Of a stretch of 64,000 bases of DNA, positions 17,907-26,615 are shown one piece after another. Made by a program: the position numbers and the translations under genes. The stretch is from DASZTV01 sp035547515 (GTDB lineage Bacteria > Actinomycetota > Actinomycetes > JAFAQI01). The notes under the pieces are model-generated. The model was not told the DNA's origin, made no database searches, and was given only the letters and a program-made list of their open reading frames with translations. The stretch's first letter is position 1. The number at the start of each line of letters is the position of its first letter. The stretch spans positions 48,279 to 112,278 of the forward strand of contig DASZUS010000025.1 in assembly GCA_035547515.1 (NCBI GenBank). The letters are read 5' to 3'.

Positions 17907-20900
17907 GCTCGGACTCGCAGGCGCGGTCACAGACGGTGAAGGTCTGGGCGCTCCGGCTGCTCTCGGTGCCGGTGATCGCGCTCGTCTGCGAGCTGGTGTT
18001 CGGCTGGGGAACCCGGCGTACCGAGCTCGGGTTCCTGCCGACGCCGCACGGCGTGCCGTTCGGCAACCTGGTCGAAGGCGCGATCTTCGGGCTGCTCTAC
18101 GCGCTCCCCGCACTGGGCCTGATCCTGGTCTACCGCGCCCAGCGGATCATCAACTTCGCGGCCACGTCGCTCGGTGGCGGCGCTGCCCTGCTCGGCCTGC
18201 TGGTCATCACCCAGGCACACCAGCCGTTCCTCGTCGGGGTGCTTGTCGCCCTGGCGGCGGGCGCCCTGCTCGGCCGGGTGGCGCAGCGACTCCTGCGCCG
18301 TTTCGCGGACAAGTCCCGGCTGGTGCTGACGGTGGCCACGATCGGCATTGGCCAGATCTTCGCGCTGCTCGAAGTGCTGCTGCCGTCATGGTTCGGCACC
18401 ACCGTGCTCGGCGCCAGCCAGCTGATGACGCCGTTCAGCAGCTACCAGTTCTCGATCGGGCAGGTGGTCCTTTCCGGCAACTACCTCGCGATCATCGTGG
18501 TAGCCGCTGTCGTTGCTCTTGGCATCGGGCTGTTCTTCCGGGTGACACGAACCGGCCTCGGGGTGCGCGCCAGCGCCGACAACGCCGACCGCGCATCTCT
18601 GCTCGGCATCCCGGTACGCCGCATGGTGGCGCTGGTCTGGATCATCGCGGGAGTCCTCTCGGCGGCCGCGGCGTTCCTCAAGATCACCGTCGTCGGGCAG
18701 ACGCTGGGTGCCGACATCGACCCCGCGCTGTTCCTGTTCCCACTGGCCGCAGCGATGATCGCCCGCTTCGACGACATGCCGACGGCACTGGTCGCGGGCA
18801 TCGGCCTCGGCATCCTCGACCGCGCGGCGTACTACTCGACGAACAATCCGTACCTGCCGGCCGCCCTGGTCCTGCCGATCGCGCTCGTGGCTCTACTCGG
18901 CCGTGGCCGCGCCTCGCGCGCCTTCGACAGCGGGATCGCGAGCTTCCAGACATTCGCCGAGAGCCGGCCGGTCCCGGTCCAGCTACGACGGCTGCCGGAG
19001 GTCGTCTGGGCGGGTCGCGGCGCGAAGCTCGTCGGTCTCGCGCTCTGCGTCCTCGCGCCGTACCTCGTCGGGACCGCCAACCTCGGCTTCCTGACCCAGG
19101 TCGTCGTCTCGGCGATCGTCGCACTCTCGCTGACGCTGCTCACCGGCTGGGCCGGCCAGGTCTCCCTCGGCCAGTTCGGCATCGCCGGCATCGGGGCTGC
19201 AGTGGCCGGGGGCCTGGCGACGCGCGCGGACGCCGACTTCTTCGTGACGCTGCTCGTGGCCGGCCTGGTCGGCGCGCTCGTCGCCGCGTTGATCGGCATC
19301 CCAGCGCTGCGGGTGCCGGGGCTGTTCCTCGCGATCGTGACGCTCGCCTTCGCCGAGGTCGTGGCGACGGTCGTGCTGAACACCAGCTACTTCGGCTGGA
19401 TGCTCCCGAAGGACGGCCAGACGATCCAACGGCCGATCCTGTTCGGCCGCTTCGACACGACCAGCGACCGCGCCTTCTACTACCTCTGCCTCGCCGTCCT
19501 CGTCGTGTTCATCGCCTCCGCGCTCACGCTTCGCCGGACCCGCTCCGGCCGGGTGTTCGTTGCTCAGCGCGACAACGTGCGCGAAGCGCAGGCGCTTGGC
19601 ATCAACGCGGCGCGGACCAAGATCGCGGCGTTTGCGCTCTCCGGCGCGATGGCGGCGGTCGGAGGCGCGCTGTTCGCCTACCAGGTCGGCGCGGTCGACT
19701 CGACGACGTTCCCGATCGACCTCTCGCTCAGCGTTTTCGTGTTCGCCGTCGTCGGCGGGATCGCCAGCCCGTACGGCGCGGTCTGCGGAGCCGTCTTCTA
19801 CCAGGTGCTGAACTTTTTCGGCAGCTCGATCTTCGGCTTCCTCGACCACGTCGGGCTGCACAGCGTGGTCGGTGTCATCGACGAGCTGGGCATCTCCGGC
19901 GGTGTACTGCTGGTGCTTTCGTTCTTCCCAGGAGGCATCGCCTCGACGGGCACCGCCGTCCGCGACCGGTTCCTGCGGCAGGTCGCCCTCAGGCGAGGCA
20001 TCGAGCTGCCGAGCCTGCTCGCGGACCGCGCCGAGGCCGAGCACGTCACCGAAGCCCACCGCTTCCACATCGACGAGCCGGCTGACGGCGCGCTGCTCGT
20101 CTGCCGCGACCTCGACGTCGGGTACGACGGGGTCCAGGTGCTGTTCGGCGTCGACATGCACATTCGCCGCGGTGAGATCCTCGCGCTGCTCGGCACCAAC
20201 GGAGCCGGCAAGTCGACGCTGCTGCGTGCGATCAGCGGCCTGACCATGCCCTCGCAAGGAACGATCACCTTCGACGGCCGCGACATCACGCGGATCAGCC
20301 CGGTCGAGCGCGCCCGCGGCGGCATCTCCCAGGTGCCGGGGGGCAAGGGCATCTTCCCGACGGTCACCGTGGCCGACCACTTCCGTGCTGCCCGCTGGAT
20401 CCGCACGAAGGAGCATCTCGCCGACGACGGCCGCAGCGCGGCGGACGCGGCGCAGGAGCGCGTCCTCGAATGGTTCCCGAACCTGCGCAGCCGATGGGAC
20501 ACCCTTGCCGGCAACCTCTCGGGTGGCGAGGCTCAGCAGCTCGCGGTCGGGATGGCGTTCATCACCCAGCCGACCCTGCTGATCATCGACGAGCTCTCAC
20601 TCGGCCTCTCGCCCGTGATCGTCGAGAAGCTGCTCGACGTCGTACGCGAGATCAACGCGGCGGGCACGACGGTGGTCCTCGTCGAGCAGTCGGTCAACGT
20701 CGCCTTGACGATCGCCGAGCGCGCCTACTTCATGGAGAAGGGCGAGGTCCGGTTCTGCGGCTCGACTTCCGAGCTCGCCGAGCGCGACGACATCGTGCGC
20801 TCGGTCTTCCTCGCAGCCGCGGACAGCGACACCTCCGGACGGGCCCGGAAGACATCCGCCAAGCCGATCAAGGTGCGCGCCGAAGCCAAGCCGGACGTGC

Positions 20901-21703
20901 TGCGGGTCACCGACCTCTCCATTTCCTTCGGCGGGGTGCGCGCGGTCGACTCGGTGTCGTTCACTCTCGGTGAAGGCGAGATCGTCGGTCTGATCGGGCC
21001 GAACGGCGCCGGCAAGACGACGGTGTTCGACCTGGTGAGCGGCTTCCTTCCGCCCAACAGCGGGCGGGTCTGGTTCGCCGGCCAGGACGTGACGAGCGCG
21101 GGCCCGGACTCACGAGGCCGGCTCGGCCTCGGCCGGTCGTTCCAGGACGCCCGGATCTTCCCGAGCCTGTCCGTCGCGGAGAACATCGCGACGGCACTCG
21201 AGCGCCACCTCGAGATCCACGACCATCTGGCCGCGGCGCTCGGCATGCCGGACGTCGCCCAGCTCGAACGCCACATCGCATGGACCGTGAGCGACCTGGT
21301 CGAGCTGCTCGCGCTCGGCGCCTATCGCGACAAGCTCGTCCGCGAGCTGTCGACCGGCACCCGGCGGATGGTCGACATCGCGATGTCGCTGGCCTACGAC
21401 CCGGTCGTGCTCCTGCTCGACGAGCCGAGCAGCGGCATCGCACAGCGCGAGACCGAGGCGCTCGGGCCGATGCTGCTGCGGATCCGGGACGAGGCCGGCT
21501 GCTCGCTTCTCGTCATCGAGCACGACATGCCGCTGATCTGCGCGGTCAGCGACCGGCTGCTCGCCCTCGAGCAGGGCCACGTCATCGCCACCGGCCGGCC
21601 CCAGGAGGTGCTGTCCGACCCGCACGTCGTGGCCAGCTATCTCGGGACCAACGAGGCCACCCGCAACCGTTCCGGCGCGATCGCCGCGGGGGCGTCGCAG
21701 TGA
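17903..21703 (+). CDS. Single-chain ABC importer: LivH-LivM-LivF-LivG fusion
   Basis: This 1266-residue polypeptide holds a whole branched-chain-amino-acid-type importer except the receptor. Order: LivH-like permease (about 40-335, with RIINFAATSLGGGAALLG), LivM-like permease (about 370-680, with LTGWAGQVSLGQFGIAGIGA), LivF-like ATPase (about 730-965; Walker A GTNGAGKST 764-772, signature LSGGE 872-876, Walker B LLIIDELSLGL) and LivG-like ATPase (about 1000-1250; Walker A GPNGAGKTT 1032-1040, signature variant LSTGT 1149-1153, LLLDEPSSG, VIEHDM). These are normally four separate genes; LivM-LivG and LivH-LivM fusions are known, but a full four-part chain is unusual. The frame is uninterrupted. 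Start TTG 17903 overlaps the receptor gene's stop. Ligand unknown. Confidence 0.93.
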   Translation: MSSDSQARSQTVKVWALRLLSVPVIALVCELVFGWGTRRTELGFLPTPHGVPFGNLVEGAIFGLLYALPALGLILVYRAQRIINFAATSLGGGAALLGLLVITQAHQPFLVGVLVALAAGALLGRVAQRLLRRFADKSRLVLTVATIGIGQIFALLEVLLPSWFGTTVLGASQLMTPFSSYQFSIGQVVLSGNYLAIIVVAAVVALGIGLFFRVTRTGLGVRASADNADRASLLGIPVRRMVALVWIIAGVLSAAAAFLKITVVGQTLGADIDPALFLFPLAAAMIARFDDMPTALVAGIGLGILDRAAYYSTNNPYLPAALVLPIALVALLGRGRASRAFDSGIASFQTFAESRPVPVQLRRLPEVVWAGRGAKLVGLALCVLAPYLVGTANLGFLTQVVVSAIVALSLTLLTGWAGQVSLGQFGIAGIGAAVAGGLATRADADFFVTLLVAGLVGALVAALIGIPALRVPGLFLAIVTLAFAEVVATVVLNTSYFGWMLPKDGQTIQRPILFGRFDTTSDRAFYYLCLAVLVVFIASALTLRRTRSGRVFVAQRDNVREAQALGINAARTKIAAFALSGAMAAVGGALFAYQVGAVDSTTFPIDLSLSVFVFAVVGGIASPYGAVCGAVFYQVLNFFGSSIFGFLDHVGLHSVVGVIDELGISGGVLLVLSFFPGGIASTGTAVRDRFLRQVALRRGIELPSLLADRAEAEHVTEAHRFHIDEPADGALLVCRDLDVGYDGVQVLFGVDMHIRRGEILALLGTNGAGKSTLLRAISGLTMPSQGTITFDGRDITRISPVERARGGISQVPGGKGIFPTVTVADHFRAARWIRTKEHLADDGRSAADAAQERVLEWFPNLRSRWDTLAGNLSGGEAQQLAVGMAFITQPTLLIIDELSLGLSPVIVEKLLDVVREINAAGTTVVLVEQSVNVALTIAERAYFMEKGEVRFCGSTSELAERDDIVRSVFLAAADSDTSGRARKTSAKPIKVRAEAKPDVLRVTDLSISFGGVRAVDSVSFTLGEGEIVGLIGPNGAGKTTVFDLVSGFLPPNSGRVWFAGQDVTSAGPDSRGRLGLGRSFQDARIFPSLSVAENIATALERHLEIHDHLAAALGMPDVAQLERHIAWTVSDLVELLALGAYRDKLVRELSTGTRRMVDIAMSLAYDPVVLLLDEPSSGIAQRETEALGPMLLRIRDEAGCSLLVIEHDMPLICAVSDRLLALEQGHVIATGRPQEVLSDPHVVASYLGTNEATRNRSGAIAAGASQ

Positions 21704-22731
21704 GGCGCGTCATCCTCGCCGCGGTGGCACTCGTCGCCTCAGGCGCAGGCGTGAGCGCCTCCTCCGCAGTAACGGCGGGGACCGTGCCTCTTCACACCGC
21801 CGCCTCCCCTGCGCTGCGATCCATCGCCCCTTCGAAGGCCGCGTGGTACGATGCGAGCCGGCCGAATGCGATCACGCCCGCGGCGCCGATGCCAGGAGTT
21901 GCCAAGACCGATCTGGTGGTCGCGGGCCTCACGGTCAACACCTCCCTGCTGCCGCTGTCGTTGCCGATCCCGACGCTTCGCGAGGTGACGGCGTACACCG
22001 CACTGCAGTTCCACATCCCCCGCGGCGCGACGCCGGGGAGCCTCGTCCTGCACCTGACCGGCCTCACTACCGCGGGCCTGGACGCGAAGCTGCCCAGCGG
22101 GGTGACGCCGATCGCATGTCCTGCGACGTCGTCGTTCAAGCCCGGACCGCAGCAGCCGACGAGCGCAGCCCCGAAGTACGACTGCAGCAGGCGATCGACC
22201 GTCGGCCAGCTCGGCGACGGCGGCAAGGCGGTGATCTTCCCGGGCATCAGCCGGCTGCTCGATGGCAGCAGCCTGTCGGTCGTGATCCTGCCGGGCAGCC
22301 TCGGTCTCGAGCGCCTCGTGTTCTCCGCGCCTGGCAAGGACGCGCTGAGCCTGCTCGACTTCACCCTCCCGGCATCGTCATCCTCGCCGGCGGCACCCGT
22401 CGCTCCGGTGACTCCGGCGGCAAGCCCCACTGCTTCGGCTCCGGCTGGCCTCCCGCCGGTCGAGACGCCGCCCGCGGTGCCGCTGCCCTCCGGGGTTGCC
22501 GTGACGCCGAGCGCGCCAGCGCCGGTGATCGCGCCGTCCTCGCCTGCCATCGTCGTCGACGCGGCGAGCAGCCCGGACGACGCGACCGAACGGATGCGGG
22601 CCGTCGGCCTTCTCGTCGCATTGGTCGTCGCGACCGCGTGGTTCTCGTTCACCGACCGACGCCGCGATGCCGGGGAGATGGGCGTCGGGCGGTTCCGCTC
22701 AATGCGCGACGGCCCGCCGCCGACCATCTAG
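21700..22731 (+). CDS. Exported protein with C-terminal membrane anchor, ABC-associated
   Basis: This is a 343-residue protein of unknown function. It has an N-terminal signal peptide (VRRVILAAVALVASGAGVSA), an extracytoplasmic beta-rich domain (about 60-215, with FHIPRGATPGSLVLHLTGL and a C-C pair at IACPATS and KYDCSRR), a long Pro/Ala/Ser linker (about 225-300), one membrane helix (AVGLLVALVVATAWFSF) and a short basic tail. The GTG start overlaps the transporter stop by 3 bases. A protein of similar architecture but different sequence accompanies the second ABC cluster (42815-44317). A structural or gating role beside the transporter is inference. Confidence 0.75.
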   Translation: MRRVILAAVALVASGAGVSASSAVTAGTVPLHTAASPALRSIAPSKAAWYDASRPNAITPAAPMPGVAKTDLVVAGLTVNTSLLPLSLPIPTLREVTAYTALQFHIPRGATPGSLVLHLTGLTTAGLDAKLPSGVTPIACPATSSFKPGPQQPTSAAPKYDCSRRSTVGQLGDGGKAVIFPGISRLLDGSSLSVVILPGSLGLERLVFSAPGKDALSLLDFTLPASSSSPAAPVAPVTPAASPTASAPAGLPPVETPPAVPLPSGVAVTPSAPAPVIAPSSPAIVVDAASSPDDATERMRAVGLLVALVVATAWFSFTDRRRDAGEMGVGRFRSMRDGPPPTI

Positions 22732-22770
22732 CCGCCGCTACGAAGCCCTGAGGGGGACGTCATCGAGGTT

Positions 22771-23583
22771 GTGCTTCTGGGGACCGGCAGCCCGCTGCCC
22801 GACCCTGACCGTGCCGGGCCGTCGACGCTCGTCGTCGCCGGCGAGGCCCGGCTCCTGGTCGACGCCGGCCGCGGCGTGCTGATGAGAGCCGCCGCGGTTG
22901 GCGTCTCGGCCGCCGCTATCGACGCCATACTGCTGACCCATCTGCACAGCGACCACATCACCGACCTCAACGACGTGATCACGTCGCGGTGGGTCACGAG
23001 CTTCGCGCCGTCGCCGCTCACGGTGATCGGTCCGCCCGGCACCGGTGAGGCCGTCGACGGCATCCTCGCGATGCTTCGCCACGACATCTCCTACCGGCTC
23101 GCTCACCACGGCGACCTCACGTGGCAGCCGCCGGTCGAGGTGCGCGAGGTCAGCGAGGGCGAATGCTTCGCGAGTGGTGGCGTGACCGTCACCGCGGCAC
23201 CCACCGACCACCGGCCGGTCGAGCCGAGCGTCGGCTTCCGGATCCAGCACGGCGAGCGGTCGGTGGTGCTGGCCGGTGACACCGTCCCGTGCCCGTCTCT
23301 CGACGCGCTGTGTGCGGGAGCCGACGTCGTGGTCCACACCGCGATCCGCGCGGATGTCATCGCAACCGTCCCGCTGCCTCGGCTGCAGGACGTCGCCGAC
23401 TACCACTCGTCCGTCGAGCAGGCGGCCCAGACGGCGCAGCGCGCCGGCGCCTCGACGCTGGTTCTCACCCACTACGTGCCGGCGCTCACCCCCGCGGATG
23501 AGCCCGAGTGGAGGGCGCGCGCCGCAGCCCACTTCTCGGGCAGGATCGAGCTCGGCAACGACCTACTCCGGGTGGAGGTCTAG
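22771..23583 (+). CDS. Metallo-beta-lactamase fold hydrolase (RNase Z/arylsulfatase-like)
   Basis: This is a zinc-dependent hydrolase of the MBL superfamily. The 270 residues counted from GTG 22771 contain LLGTGSPLPDPDRAGPST, the zinc motif H57-L-H59-S-D61-H62, FRIQHGERSVVLAGDT and a C-terminal VLTHYVP, the layout of the RNase Z/ElaC-like branch, which includes arylsulfatases. Related proteins usually begin M-x-E-V-x-LLGTG. Here the equivalent codons (ATC GAG GTT) precede GTG 22771, and AGGGGG at 22751-22756 is better spaced for ATC 22762 than for the GTG, so the start is doubtful. It lies in the sulfatase/ABC operon. Substrate unknown. Confidence 0.82.
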   Translation: MLLGTGSPLPDPDRAGPSTLVVAGEARLLVDAGRGVLMRAAAVGVSAAAIDAILLTHLHSDHITDLNDVITSRWVTSFAPSPLTVIGPPGTGEAVDGILAMLRHDISYRLAHHGDLTWQPPVEVREVSEGECFASGGVTVTAAPTDHRPVEPSVGFRIQHGERSVVLAGDTVPCPSLDALCAGADVVVHTAIRADVIATVPLPRLQDVADYHSSVEQAAQTAQRAGASTLVLTHYVPALTPADEPEWRARAAAHFSGRIELGNDLLRVEV

Positions 23584-23586
23584 ACC

Positions 23587-24024
23587 TTGCCGGTGAAGAA
23601 GCGCAGGATCGCGGCTCCCGCCGCGAAGGTGTGGGCAGTGCTCGCCGACTTCCCCGCCATCGCGACGTGGGCGCCGAACGTCGACCACTCCACGGCCACG
23701 ACGGAGGCGCACGAGGGCATCGGCGCGGTACGCCGCGTCCAGTCCGGACGGATCACCCTGCTCGAGACCGTCGTCGACTGGCAGCCGCCGCGCCTGCTGT
23801 CCTACTCCCTGGACGGGTTGCCGCCCATCGCCGGCAGCGTCGTCACCACGTGGACCCTCGACGAGGTGGACGGCATCACGAAGGTCACGGTGACCACCAC
23901 GATCACGTCCCGGCCCAACCCGATCAGCCGGTTCGTCGGACGCGCCCTGTCGAGGCAGCTCGGCAGGGCCGCGAAGCAGATGATCGGCGGTCTCGCCGCC
24001 CGCGTCGAGGAGGCCGCGAAATGA
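23587..24024 (+). CDS. SRPBCC family protein
   Basis: This is a 145-residue START/Bet v1-like protein with a hydrophobic cavity, from a superfamily that binds or transforms lipophilic ligands. Visible features are RIAAPAAKVWAVLADFPAIA, WAPNVDHSTATTE, VRRVQSGRITLLETVVDWQP and WTLDEVDGITKVTVTTTIT before a C-terminal helix. The TTG at 23587 or the GTG at 23593 may start it. It is three bases after the MBL gene, and its stop overlaps the sulfatase fusion's ATG (ATGA). A ligand-carrier role for a hydrophobic sulfated compound or its product is inference from context. Confidence 0.83.
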   Translation: MPVKKRRIAAPAAKVWAVLADFPAIATWAPNVDHSTATTEAHEGIGAVRRVQSGRITLLETVVDWQPPRLLSYSLDGLPPIAGSVVTTWTLDEVDGITKVTVTTTITSRPNPISRFVGRALSRQLGRAAKQMIGGLAARVEEAAK

Positions 24025-26615
24025 CCAGCAAGCCTGACGTCATCATCCTGCTCACGGACGAGGAGCGGGCAGTTCCGCCGTACGAGACCGACGAGCTCAG
24101 GGCGTGGCGCGAAGCCGCGCTGCCGAGCACCAAGTGGTTCCGGGACAACGCGGTGAGCTTCGACCGCCACTACACCGGATCGCTGGCCTGCGTGCCGAGC
24201 CGGCCGACCCTGTTCACCGGGCACTATCCCGACCTGCACGGCGTCACCCAGACCGACGGCCTGGGCAAGATGGCCGACGACTCCCGGATGCGCTGGCTGC
24301 CGAAGGGCGAGGTCCCGACCCTCGGCAACTGGTTTCGCGCGGCAGGCTACGACACGCACTACGACGGCAAGTGGCACATCAGCCACGCCGACATCATCGA
24401 GCGCGGCAAGCCGCTCGCCACGAACCGTGACGACGGCACCGTCATCCCCGAGGCGGTCCAGCGCTATCTCGACGAAGACCCGCTCGCGCCGTACGGCTTC
24501 TCCGGCTGGGTCGGGCCAGAGCCGCACGGGGCCCGCCTCGCGGACTCGGGCTACCGGCGCGACCCGCTGCTCGCCGACCGCGTGATCGCCTGGCTCACCG
24601 ACCGCTACGACCGCCGGCGTGCCGGCGAGGCTGCGGCGCAGCGGCCGTTCCTGCTGGTCGCGAGCTTCGTCAACCCGCACGACATCGTGCTGTTCCCGGC
24701 GTGGCGCGGCAGGCGCAGCCCGCTCAAGGCGTCGCTCCTCGACCCGCCCGACGTACCCGAGGCGCCGACCGCTCACGAGGACCTGTCGTCGAAGCCGGCA
24801 GCGCAGGCGGCCTACCGCGCGGCGTACCCGTCGGGCTACGGACCGCCCACAGCGATCGAGCGGATCTACCGCAAGGGCGCGCAGGACTACCGCAACCTCT
24901 ACTACCGGCTGCATGCCGAGGTCGACAAGCCACTGGAGCGGGTACGCCGCGCGATCGACGAGCAGCTCACCGGTGACACCGTCATCGTGCGGACCGCCGA
25001 CCACGGCGAGCTGCTCGGCGCCCACGGCGGCCTGCACCAGAAGTGGTTCAACCTCTACGACGAGGCGACCCGGATCCCGATGTTCATCGCGCGGATCGGT
25101 GGCGAGAACACCTCGGCGGCGCGCGCCGTCACCACACCGACCTCGCATGTCGACCTGGTGCCGACGCTGCTTGCCGCGGCGGGCATCGACGAGGCAGCGA
25201 CCGGCAAGAAGCTGCGCAAGGACTTCAGCGAGGTCCACGAGCTCCCCGGCCGCAACCTGATGCCCATCGTCGACGGTGCGCCTGCTGCGGACTCCGCGAA
25301 GCGCGCCGTCTACCTGCTGACCCGCGACAACATGCTCGAGGGCGATACCGGGCTGTCGGGCCTGGCACGCCGGCTGCGCCGTACGGCGAACCCGCCGGTG
25401 CCGTTGCGGATCCAGGTCGCCGCCCACGCCGGGTCCAGCTTCGAAGGGATCGTTGCGAAGGTCGATCCCAGTGACGCCCCGCGCGGCGGCGGCCACCTCT
25501 GGAAGCTGGTGCGCACCTTCGACGACCCCACGACGTGGACCAGCCCAGGTGTCGCGCACCTCGCGGCCAACGGCATCGGCGGGAACGCCTACCGCCGCGA
25601 TCCGCTGCCCGACGAGTGGGAGCTCTACGACCTCGACGAGGACCCGATCGAGGCACACAACCGCGCGGGCGACGAGAAGTGCAAGGCGATCTTCGAGCAC
25701 CTGAAGATTCGCTTGAAGGAGGAGCGCGCGGGATGCGTCCCGGAGCGCAACAACCCGTGGCCCTACGTCGCGCGTCGGCCCATTCCCGGCGCGAAGCGGC
25801 CGCCGCTGCTCGCGCGCTTGCTGCGCCGTGTTGTCCGCCGGATCGGCATGCATCCGGAGCTGCGCGATGCGCAGCGGTTCCACCTGCCCGGCCGAAAGGC
25901 CCTCGTGGTCGCCACGAACCACGGCGTCCTCGACGTCGGCAAGCCCACGGGCGTGTTCGCCTCGGAGCTGACCGTCCCCTACTACGCGTTCCTCGACGCC
26001 GGCATGGACGTCGACGTGGCAAGCCCGCGCGGCGGCGCGATCCCGGTCGACCCGCTCTCGCTGAAGCCGGTGATCCGCAGCGCGGCCGACGACCGGTTCC
26101 TGGCCGACGACGACCTGCGGCGCAAGCTGCGCGAGTCACTGCCGGTCGGTGACGTGCCGATCGACGACTACGACCTGATCTACCTCGCCGGCGGTTGGGG
26201 TGCGGCGTTCGACTACCCGACCTCCCAGGAGCTCGGCGAGGCGGTGACCGCGGCGGCTGCCGCGAACCTGGTGATCGGCGGGATCTGCCACGGTCCGCTC
26301 GGCCTGGTCAACGCCCTCGCCTCGAACGGCTCGCCCCTGGTCGAGGGACGCAAGATCAGCGCCGTCACCGACAAGCAGGTCCGCGAGCTCGGCATCACGA
26401 GCACGCCCTTCCACCCCGAAACCGAGCTTCGGCGTCGCGGTGCGGACTTCCAAGCCGCGCATCGCTTCCGCGACCCGTTCGCCAACCACTGGGTCGTCGA
26501 CGGCAACCTCGTCACCGGCCAGAACCAGAACGCCGGACCGATGGTGGCCCAGGAGATGTTGCGCCAGGTCGCCGCGAAGCTCACCGCAAGCCCCACCGAG
26601 AAGGAGTCCGTCTAG
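24021..26615 (+). CDS. Sulfatase fused to a DJ-1/PfpI (Hsp31-like) domain
   Basis: This 864-residue protein joins two normally separate enzymes. Residues 1 to about 600 form a type I sulfatase: metal-binding LLTDEE (D13), formylglycine motif C57-V-P-S-R61 followed by LFTGHYP, GKWHIS and a later VRTADHGELLGAHGG. Residues about 620-864 form a DJ-1/PfpI glutamine-amidotransferase-like domain with ASELTVPYYAFLDAGMDVDV, IYLAGGWGA and nucleophile elbow GGICHGPLG (C756, H757), close to Hsp31-like proteins. The frame is continuous with no stop or shift between the domains. No signal peptide is seen, so it is predicted cytosolic. The DJ-1 part could act on a reactive aldehyde product (inference). Substrate unknown. 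Confidence 0.9.
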   Translation: MTSKPDVIILLTDEERAVPPYETDELRAWREAALPSTKWFRDNAVSFDRHYTGSLACVPSRPTLFTGHYPDLHGVTQTDGLGKMADDSRMRWLPKGEVPTLGNWFRAAGYDTHYDGKWHISHADIIERGKPLATNRDDGTVIPEAVQRYLDEDPLAPYGFSGWVGPEPHGARLADSGYRRDPLLADRVIAWLTDRYDRRRAGEAAAQRPFLLVASFVNPHDIVLFPAWRGRRSPLKASLLDPPDVPEAPTAHEDLSSKPAAQAAYRAAYPSGYGPPTAIERIYRKGAQDYRNLYYRLHAEVDKPLERVRRAIDEQLTGDTVIVRTADHGELLGAHGGLHQKWFNLYDEATRIPMFIARIGGENTSAARAVTTPTSHVDLVPTLLAAAGIDEAATGKKLRKDFSEVHELPGRNLMPIVDGAPAADSAKRAVYLLTRDNMLEGDTGLSGLARRLRRTANPPVPLRIQVAAHAGSSFEGIVAKVDPSDAPRGGGHLWKLVRTFDDPTTWTSPGVAHLAANGIGGNAYRRDPLPDEWELYDLDEDPIEAHNRAGDEKCKAIFEHLKIRLKEERAGCVPERNNPWPYVARRPIPGAKRPPLLARLLRRVVRRIGMHPELRDAQRFHLPGRKALVVATNHGVLDVGKPTGVFASELTVPYYAFLDAGMDVDVASPRGGAIPVDPLSLKPVIRSAADDRFLADDDLRRKLRESLPVGDVPIDDYDLIYLAGGWGAAFDYPTSQELGEAVTAAAAANLVIGGICHGPLGLVNALASNGSPLVEGRKISAVTDKQVRELGITSTPFHPETELRRRGADFQAAHRFRDPFANHWVVDGNLVTGQNQNAGPMVAQEMLRQVAAKLTASPTEKESV

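Noticed and set aside
14880..18113. Leftward open frame of 1077 codons across the sulfatase and the binding-protein gene
   Set aside because: It runs antisense or out of frame to two well-supported genes, is extremely Arg/Ala-rich and has no family motifs; this is a high-GC artefact.
20996..21361. Degenerate ABC signature LSTGT in the second ATPase of the four-domain chain as a sign of inactivity
   Set aside because: LivG proteins often have relaxed signatures; the separate LivG at 39238 has LPTGL. Walker A, Walker B and the switch histidine are intact.
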